Of a stretch of 64,000 bases of DNA, positions 56,407 to 64,000 are shown one piece after another. This stretch comes from Guyanagaster necrorhizus. Taxonomy: Eukaryota > Basidiomycota > Agaricomycetes > Agaricales > Physalacriaceae. Made by a program: the position numbers and the translations under genes. Numbering within the stretch: position 1 is the stretch's first letter; every line of letters begins with the position of its first letter. A model generated the notes under the pieces. That model did not search any database, was not told the origin of the DNA, and worked only from the letters and a program-made list of their open reading frames with translations. The stretch is taken from NCBI RefSeq assembly GCF_019112545.1, contig NW_025064884.1, positions 1,228,141 through 1,292,140 of the forward strand, given 5' to 3'.

Positions 56407-59400
56407 ATGACATCCCTCCCTCTGCCAGAACATCCTTCTTCCCACAAGGGGGACCCTTATCAGAAACCGGGAATAACCACTCGAATCCGGGGAGCCTTCA
56501 CGAGGAAGAAGAACCCCAATACCCCCTTCGACGAAACAGCTGAAACCGCCACTCTGCTCTCACAGGGTTCTGGAACCCATGGACAACGAACGTCGCTCAG
56601 AAGCCTGTGGAGATCCCCAACCATGTCGCTCCAACCGCCTCCCCTGAGCATTCCCCCTCCCCAGTTCCCTCAGGGATTGGAAACCATGCTCAGGACTCCC
56701 TTGATACTGCTCAGATGGCTACAGGACCCCATGAAAGTCCTGACTCTCCCCAGAACCCCCCTGAGACCCCCACCGAGCCCAACTCCAGCTCCAGTCAGTC
56801 CATCAGTAGGCTGGGGATCGATGACCCACACGGAAGAACCATCCACCCCGATTATGCAAATGCAGAGATTGCCATCTCCACAGCAGAGGATCCCTACCGA
56901 CACCTCCATGTGGGCAGCGAGCCTGAGGTTGGAACCGCCAGCGAAAGGGGAAGAGCTACATGGGACAGAATTATACACCGAATATTCCCAGACTGGGATC
57001 TTACCATTTCCTTCAATTATAACGAGGCGGTACAGCAGCAGCAGCAGAATCAGAACCGAGAGGAGGAGATTAGGCGAACTCAGGAAGAGCTTGCTGACTA
57101 CGTACGAGAAGAGGCCCGAGAGCAGTATGAGGCCGCAGAATACGACAGGCAAGGAAGAGCACAAAGGAGAAGGGAGGAAGCCGAGAGGCTGGGGTCAGCC
57201 TTCCCTAGTGGGTATAGGCTCCGCACCGACTCAGGGTCTCCCTTCAGAGAACCCGACTCAGAAGACGACCCATGGACAGGACCCGCCAGCATTGTCAGCC
57301 GGAATGAGGCCATCAGACGAGGGGGGGCAGGGGAACCTCGACCTCCCACCCTCGAGTATCCTATCCACACAGACACCATCTCCTCAGATGCCGACTCTGT
57401 CCTCGGAGCCTACGGACTCCGAGTACCCGACAATGCCCATGTCTCCGACCGGGCTCTCCAGTGATTCCTGGGCAGCAGGGTCGCTCAACAGTTCCTTAAT
57501 TCTGAGTTCCAACGACACTTCAGCCTCTATAGCTGAGAACTGGAGGAGACAAGAACGTGCGGAGGAACGTGCTACAGCTGACTCAGGAGCCCTCCCATCG
57601 CCCGAACCAGCGATCGAGAGACCGCCGGGCCCAGCACCCAAATCGATGGAGAGGTCCCCGACGACCCTTTGACCAGCCATGCCATTCATTTACGACCAGC
57701 CCGTCCATTCCCTCCTCGAGGGAGAGGACAGCAGGGATGAGGGCGACGAGGAGGATGACAAGGACAGTGACGACCTATATCTACAACAGATGGAGCGAGC
57801 AGGAGAGGACACTGACGAAGAAGCCTTAAGAGAAGAAGTGGAAAGGGCAAGGAATAGAGAGTATCAGGAGCTGTATGAGCAGGGGAGGAACTTTTTATGG
57901 CAAGACGCACGCTGGCAAGCAACATCATTAGGACTGGAATATCGGTATGCAGAAGAAGCTGAAAAGAAAAGAATTTTGCAGTATGCTGCGACAGAATACG
58001 CATGGAAGGAATATGGCTTGTGGCATCCAGAGGACCCGCTTGCGCTGATACCCCTGTACCAATCCCCCAACAAGCCGAGAACGCTGGCACCAATGCTGTG
58101 TACCCCTCCTGTACCCCCGAAACGAGCAATTTACACTGCTCCCTCAATCCGAAGCTGGGCTGACATCAACCCATCGATCCGAAGCATGGCTTCACAGCTT
58201 GTCCACACCAGAAATCGGCTGGCATGGCAGCCTGCCAAAGTTCAGAACCTCTGGACCAGTAGGAGAAGCTGACTTCTCGGAGGACAACCGCCCCCGGACC
58301 AGGCAGGATCAAGCGAAAAGGCTCCCGTTCAAGACGACTCTGAAGCAGTTCGTCTCGGATTCACAGTACAGGATGGAGTCATCATTCGCATAGAACATCC
58401 AAAAGGCAGCCCAGTCACCGATGATAACTCGCTGCACTCGTTCCCTGGGCCACCTGAGGAATGGAAACAGCCGCCATTCGATGGTTGGCCCAATCCGATG
58501 GGACCACTCCCTCACAATGCTAATGTACTACAATGCCACCCCGATCTCCTTTGAAAACCTCGCCCTTTCAAGGGAGTCTCCGATGACATCGACCGATTTC
58601 TGGTAGACTGTGAACAGTACTTCGAAGTCTATGTTGGGTACATCGGAACCGACATGAACAAGGTTGCATTTGCCACCTCCTATCTGGAAGATAAGGCCAA
58701 GACATGGTGGATCTTGATCTCCCCGAATTTCCGATCCACCACTAGGGACCACTACCGATATCTCTTGTGGCCAGTCTTTAAACGCATGCTGAATGACAAG
58801 TTTATCGACCCTGCCATGCAAGAAGTACACAAACAGAAGATCAAGGAGTACAAGATGGGAGATAAGGTGGCTACAGATTACTTTGACGAGTTGGAGTGAC
58901 TCGCCAAACTCGCAGGGATCCGGGAAGACATTGTGAATGATGGGAGAATGGTAGAAGCCCTCAAACGAGGGGTCCCTTCCTCGTACCTCACAATGATCTT
59001 GGCTATAGGCGTCAAAATGCTGATGCCTGTAGGATATGATGAGTGGAAGGAAAGGATCGTCGAGATGTACAAGGAACGACAAAGGCAGAAAGCGGAAGCC
59101 TCGACCTTGCAAGAATATGGCAAGAAAACGATGCCGCTAACCCCGAACAAGTCGGGGCAAACTGCCGGGAAATCATCAGAGACTCCTATGGCACCAAGTT
59201 ATGGTAGTCAGAAGACCGGGACAGGAACCACATATACCGGTGCCGGAAAGCCGATGGACATCGACCAGATGAAGAAGGAGGGAAAGTGTTTCAACTGTGG
59301 GCTGAAAGGCCACATGGCTAAAGACTGCCCAAAGAAGAAGTGAACCCGTGAAGACATCCGAGCACAGATCACCGAGTTACAAAGAGAAGACGAGGAACTG

Positions 59401-59448
59401 GAAAAAGAAATGAAGATCGAGGAGGTAAAAGGGGAGGCTGACCAGTGA
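56407..59448 (+). pseudogene. gag region of the young element (broken)
   Basis: Structural protein precursor. Two long frames overlap at the start: 56407-57672 (421 codons, frame a) and 56607-57464 (285 codons, frame b). Frame b looks real in the middle, with FPDWDLTISFNYNEAV, a QQQQQ run and a charged helix with REEARE and QRRREEAE. Frame a is resumed downstream in 57679-58272 (acidic, then QELYEQGRNFLWQDARWQA). The gag core follows in another block, 58560-59343 (YLEDKAKTWWILISPNFRS, PVGYDEWKER, zinc knuckle CFNCGLKGHMAKDC at 59288-59329). In-frame TGA codons interrupt it at 58897, 59341 and 59446. The N-terminal part is long and Pro/Ser-rich for a Ty3 gag. Confidence 0.75.
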
Positions 59449-59559
59449 ACGACTCCACTGGATCGGCCAAGAAACTCTATGGTGTGCAGGCTCCCACTGT
59501 TGGACAAGCTTATGATACTTCTGTAGCTATGCCAGTAAATATGCATTCGAATATACCAC

Positions 59560-62500
59560 GAACTATCCCCACACACCCAAAAGAGTCGAAAAAAGAAACT
59601 CAAATGCCCATGGGCCAAATAAGGGCAGAGAGCCCAAAAACCTGGCTCAAACCATTTAATACCGAATGGATGTGGAGAGCCATCAAAGAAGCAGGAGATA
59701 AAGGCACAGCCGAAGCCGTGCTGCATGGGTGGATACATCAGACCAGGACAGGAGAAGTCACCACCGAAGTCATCAATGGATTGCGAGGGGCTGAACAGAG
59801 CCGGGCCTTGGAATGGCTAGACGAACTAAAGAGACCGCAAAAGTTTGTCAGATGAACCAAAACCCCTGGACAAGACTTAACCACCAAGGCTCAAATCAAA
59901 ACCCTAACCAATAGAACAACACACTCGGTGACTGCCCTCATTGACAGCAGATGCACCGGCAGCTCCATCAATTGAGCCTTCGTCCAACAACACCGACTTC
60001 CTACCAGGTCCACCGCCACACCTATCCCAGTATACAATGCCGATGGAACAAAGAACCAAGCTGGGTCGATTACGGAATTCATTGAACTTCGATTAACCAT
60101 CGGAGACCATTCCGAAAGAATTGACCTTGCCGTCACTGACCTCGGAACTAAGGAGCTGTTCCTGGGTCACAATTGGCTTATCCGACATAACCCACTTATT
60201 AATTGGAAAACCGGACGGCTTATATTTGCCCAGTGCCGATGTTGGAAAATTCTATACGAATTGCCCGATGAAGACCTGGAGGACAGATGGGACGAAGAAA
60301 TGGAAGATGGCGAAACTATCCTGGCGGTCGACCTGCAAAGGGAGATCCATATCTGGGCAGTACATCACACTAATAACCTAGCGGCCAAAGCCAACGAAGG
60401 GAAAGAGGAGAGAACATTTGAAGAGATGGTACCGGAGTGGGCACGGGACTTTTGAGACCTCTTCGAGAAAGAGAGTTTCGATGAACTCCCATGCCCAAAA
60501 CCTTGGGATCATGCCATTGAGCTAATCCCTAATGCCAATGCAAACCTGGACTGCAAGACCTATCCCCTCGGCAGCCAGGAACAACAGGAACTTGACAAGT
60601 TCCTGGATGAAAATCTATCCTCCGGGCGAATCCGACCATTGAAGTCCCCCATGGCTTTGCCCTTCTTCTTTGTGAAAAAGAAGGACGGCAAGCTCCAACC
60701 CGTCCAGGACTATCACAAACTCAATGAAATGACGATAAAAAACCAGTACCCACTGCCCCTGATCTTGGAGCTAATGGACAAGCTCCGCGAAGCCAAATAT
60801 TACACCAAGCTCGACGTACGTTGGGGGTACAACAATGTTCGAATCAGGGAGGGGGACGAATGGAAAGCGGCATTCAGAACGAACCGAGGGCTCTTCGAAC
60901 CAACAGTGATGTTCTTTGGCTTAACCAACTCCCCGGCCACCTTTCAGTGGATGATGAACGACATCTTCAAGGATCTTATCGCTACCAGGAAGGTTACCAT
61001 CTACTTGGACGACATCCTCATTATGTCTCAAACTAAAGAGGAACACCGAGGCCTAGTCTGGCAGATCCTCGCACTCATGAGAAAGCACAAACTATTTCTC
61101 AAAGCAGAGAAATGCGAGTTCAAAGTGCAAAAAACCAAATACCTGGGAGTAATCATTAGTGAAGGAAGCATTCAAATAGACCCAGTAAAAGTTGCAGGAG
61201 TAGTGGACTGGCCGACACCCACCAAAAAGAAGGAGTTACAATCCTTTCTCGGCTTCACCAACTTCTACAGGAGGTTCATATGAGACTATAGCAAAATTGT
61301 CCACCCTATGACACAGCTCACTGGCAATGCACCATGGCATTGGGGAAACCCCCAACAACTCGCCTTCGAGGACCTAAAAAGACGACTGGCAGAGGATGTA
61401 GTCCTCGCCATACCATCCCAGGAAGGGAAATTCCGGGTAGAGGCCGATTCAAGTGAAGGGGCTATAGGTGCCGTGTTGTCCCAGGAACAGGATGGGAAAT
61501 GGCGCCCCATCGCCTTCCTCTCAAAAGCACTAATGGTAATGGAAAGGAACTATGAGATTTATGACAAGGAATTACTTGCAATAATGCTCGCCCTAGAAGA
61601 ATGGCGACACTATTTGATCAGGGCAGCCAATATCTTCGAAATCTAGACCGATCATCAAAATCTCAGATATTTCCGACAGCCACAAAAACTAAATCGCCGC
61701 CAAGCCCGGTGGGTCACTGAACTCGCCCAATACCAATACACACTCCATCACAAAGCCGGAGTCGCCAACAAAAAGGCCGATCTCCTTTCTCGCTATGCAG
61801 ACTATGATCAGGGGGAGAATGACAACATCGGGGTCGTCATGCTACACCCTGAACACTTTTGGACACTGATCATGCCGACAGAAGAAGAGATCCACGAGCA
61901 TATCAAAAGTGCCACACGAAACGCACATCAATGGGACCAAAGGATCGCCGCCTCACTCAACCATGAGCGAGGAATGACAAAGGAGGAGGGACTAATCCAT
62001 TACGACGGAAGGATCTATATCCCATGAGTCTCAAGCCTACATGGAGAAATCATTGCAACGTGCCATGATCATGCTATGGCAGGACACTCCGGCATCGCCA
62101 AAACCAAGGAACTCATTCTGCGGAACTACTGGTGGCCCAAACTCAATAATGACATAACGTCATATGTCAAAGCCTGTGAAACGTATCAAAGGGGAAAATC
62201 ATCCATGCAATCGAAGACAGCCCCCCTACACCTGAATGAGGTACCATCACAACCATGGACCCACATTTTGGTGGACATGATCACGGGGTTATCAGACTGC
62301 AATGGCTATGATGCAATACTTGTCATAGTGGATCGATTCTCCAAAGCAATCATCCCGATCGCATGCTCAATGAAATTGACCTCGGAAGGATGGGCAAAAA
62401 TCTTGCACGACAAAGTGTATGCCAAATACGGGATGCCACAAGTGGTCATCTCAGATCGGGGCCCACAATTCATCTCGAAGTTCCTGGACGATCTATACAA

Positions 62501-63332
62501 ACTGCTGCACATTACCCGCAATGCCTCAACGGCATACCATCCCCAAACCGACGGTCAAACCAAACGGGCCAACCAGGAAGTTGAAAAATATCTTCACCTA
62601 TTTATCAACTACCGACAGGATGACTGGATAGAATGGCTCGCCCTCGCCGCCTTCCAACACAATAACAGGGTACATTCCGCCACGGGTAAAACACCATTCT
62701 TCATCAACTATGAGAGACATCTGCATGTTGCTCAAACAAGTCATTACAAAATGTCAACACCTGCATCCACAGACTTTACCACAACAATGGAAAAAATCCA
62801 CAACGAAACAAAGAGCGCTCTCGAAAAGACCGCAACAGCCATGAAAAACCAATACGACAAGCACCATCATCCTGCACGTGTATATCATGTCAATGACAAA
62901 GTTTGGCTCGACACAACAAATCTCCACCTCCCTCGCCCAAAACATAAACTTGCTGACAAACAAATGGGCCCCTTTTCCATCCTAGCAAAAATCGGAGAGG
63001 CTGCCTATAAATTAAAACTTCCCCCTTCATGGAAAATACACAATGTATTCAATGAATCCCTCCTATCCCCTTACATTGCTCCAGCCTTCCCGAACCAGGA
63101 GCGCCCACCTCCGCTGCCCCCTGACTTAATTGACGACAAGGAACATTATGAAATCGAACAAGTACTCAATCACAAACTACGTAAAGTTAAAGCCTGTGGG
63201 GAGGGCACGACAACAACCATCGATTACCTCGTTAGCTGGAAGGGCTACAGGCCGGAATCAAACCAGTGGATAAATGAAAAATATATGGATGCCAATGATG
63301 CCATACACGACTATGAATTATCCCTTAATTAA
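59560..63332 (+). pseudogene. pol region of the young element: protease, RT, RNase H, integrase, chromodomain (broken)
   Basis: Protease: ALIDSRCTGSSIN near 59935-59973, where the catalytic DSG reads DSR. Reverse transcriptase: LKSPMALPFFFVKKKDGKL, KLDVRWGYNNVRI (catalytic Asp) and YLDDILI (61005-61025). RNase H: FRVEADSSEGAIGAVLSQEQDG, YDKELLAI and TDHQNLRYF. Integrase: zinc-binding part with AGHSGIAKTKELILRNYWWP, where the last Cys of HHCC is Tyr (CETYQRG). The DDE core is intact with VDMITGLSD, SDRGPQF and the Glu in RANQEVEKY. The 62076-63332 block is open to the end and finishes in a chromodomain (YEIEQVLN, YLVSWKGYRPESNQW), which in relatives guides insertion into heterochromatin. Stops at 59853, 59973, 60453, 61281, 61644 and 62025 break the rest. 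Confidence 0.9.
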
Positions 63333-63365
63333 ACCATCGGGATGATGGTCTTAAGCAGGGGGTAA

Positions 63366-63965
63366 TGTTACGATTTCTCCTATTATCCTCTTTTTTTACC
63401 CCTATTTATGCTTAGTTGGAAGGCACAGGACCATGGAAAGGCTTAGTCAGCACAATAGTCGACCCATCGCTTACCATGACAATCAAGCCTGACGATACAC
63501 AATCATCCTTTTNNNNNNNNNNNNNNNNNNNNNNNNNNNNNNNNNNNNNNNNNNNNNNNNNNNNNNNNNNNNNNNNNNNNNNNNNNNNNNNNNNNNNNNN
63601 NNNNNNNNNNNNNNNNNNNNNNNNNNNNNNNNNNNNNNNNNNNNNNNNNNNNNNNNNNNNNNNNNNNNNNNNNNNNNNNNNNNNNNNNNNNNNNNNNNNN
63701 NNNNNNNNNNNNNNNNNNNNNNNNNNNNNNNNNNNNNNNNNNNNNNNNNNNNNNNNNNNNNNNNNNNNNNNNNNNNNNNNNNNNNNNNNNNNNNNNNNNN
63801 NNNNNNNNNNNNNNNNNNNNNNNNNNNNNNNNNNNNNNNNNNNNNNNNNNNNNNNNNNNNNNNNNNNNNNNNNNNNNNNNNNNNNNNNNNNNNNNNNNNN
63901 NNNNNNNNNNNNAAGGAACACCTGTTTATCACATGTATCTGTCCACGTGACACTTGGATCTAACA
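63366..63965 (+). repeat. 3' LTR of the young element, interrupted by the assembly gap
   Basis: Starts TGTTACGATTTCTCC right after the purine tract and ends GGATCTAACA. Known parts are 63366-63512 (147 bp) and 63913-63965 (53 bp). The 5' LTR is 434 bp, so about 234 bp should be missing rather than 400. Confidence 0.85.
63513..63912. other. assembly gap (400 N)
   Basis: A run of exactly 400 N inside the 3' LTR, most likely because the two LTRs could not be told apart during assembly. Translations spanning it are meaningless. Confidence 0.99.
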
Positions 63966-63970
63966 GTTGG
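63966..63970 (+). repeat. target site duplication of the young element, right copy
   Basis: GTTGG directly after TAACA, identical to 55709-55713. Confidence 0.85.
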
Positions 63971-64000
63971 TTTTAAGCTCGTTCAATGACTCAAGGTCTG
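63971..64000 (-). repeat. inverted LTR fragment, right part
   Basis: Contains TGACTCAAGGTCTG, matching the reverse complement of the LTR word GACCTTGAGTCA at the distance expected if it directly continued 55625-55713. Runs off the window end. Confidence 0.65.

Larger units (their letters stand above)
55714..63965 (+). mobile_element. young chromodomain Ty3/gypsy LTR retrotransposon (chromovirus)
   Basis: Complete in outline: 5' LTR, gag with zinc knuckle, pol in the order protease, reverse transcriptase, RNase H, integrase with C-terminal chromodomain, a short purine tract (GCAGGGGG) and a 3' LTR. LTR ends are TGTTA and TAACA. A 5-bp direct duplication GTTGG flanks it. CpG content is normal, in contrast to the left flank. 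The copy is no longer coding-competent: in-frame stops at 58897, 59341, 59446, 59853, 59973, 60453, 61281, 61644 and 62025, and gag needs a frame change near 57460-57670. I see no good tRNA primer-binding match just after the 5' LTR. Confidence 0.93.

Noticed and set aside
57686..58147. 153-codon minus-strand frame in the retroelement
   Set aside because: Antisense to the acidic part of gag; a composition effect of Glu/Asp-rich codons.

Overview
The window is nuclear DNA of a mushroom-forming basidiomycete (Agaricomycetes). Genes are single-transcript units on both strands, split by many introns of about 45-65 nt with GT...AG ends. The families also point there: F-box proteins with a Lys/Arg-rich N-terminus, a DUF6534-type membrane protein, a Zn2Cys6 regulator, a fused peroxidase-P450 oxygenase (Ppo), small secreted Cys-rich proteins and a chromodomain Ty3/gypsy element. 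No operons, CRISPR arrays or rRNA were seen. Exon joins were worked out by hand from reading frame, splice sites and conserved motifs. One junction, in the Zn2Cys6 gene, is unresolved.

Layout. 1-4.5 kb: 3' part of a PLP aminotransferase, an aldo/keto reductase (7 exons), and convergently an F-box-tail-like protein. 6.7-8.6 kb: the KDEL receptor ERD2 (6 exons) converging on a small four-helix membrane protein. 8.9-10.1 kb: a single-pass membrane protein whose whole extracytoplasmic tail comes from ten tiny phase-0 exons. 10.35-14 kb: the calpain-like protease Rim13/PalB of the alkaline-pH (Rim101/PacC) pathway, with 23 exons including one of 4 nt. 14.9-19 kb (minus): Ppo, flanked by two diverged copies of a gene fragment. 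21.2-22.9 kb (minus): Rit1, initiator-tRNA phosphoribosyltransferase. 23.5-27.2 kb: two small secreted Cys-rich protein genes with TATA boxes and a broken opposite-strand relative of one of them. 27.7-28.9 kb: a decayed pogo-like DNA transposon with terminal inverted repeats. 30.8-34.5 kb: an F-box/LRR-like protein and a DUF6534-type seven-helix protein. 36-46 kb: a Zn2Cys6 transcription factor, a 739-residue F-box protein and an OPT peptide transporter. 47.8-48.3 kb: a short unknown gene.

48.6-64 kb is a nest of retroelements. An ancient copy of one Ty3/gypsy family, almost without CpG, is interrupted by an unrelated roughly 1.4-kb insert. It is then cut by an inverted LTR of the same family. 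A much younger 8.2-kb chromodomain element (55,714-63,965, target duplication GTTGG) has inserted into that LTR. The young copy is CpG-rich but already carries in-frame stops, nearly all TGA, several at positions where arginine is expected, as C-to-T change at CpG would produce. A 400-N assembly gap lies in its 3' LTR.

The host genes share no single pathway. The most unusual signals are the microexons (10 symmetric ones in one gene, single 4-nt and 6-nt ones in two others), the Asp at the calpain catalytic Asn position, and the LTR-into-inverted-LTR nesting with its sharp CpG boundary.
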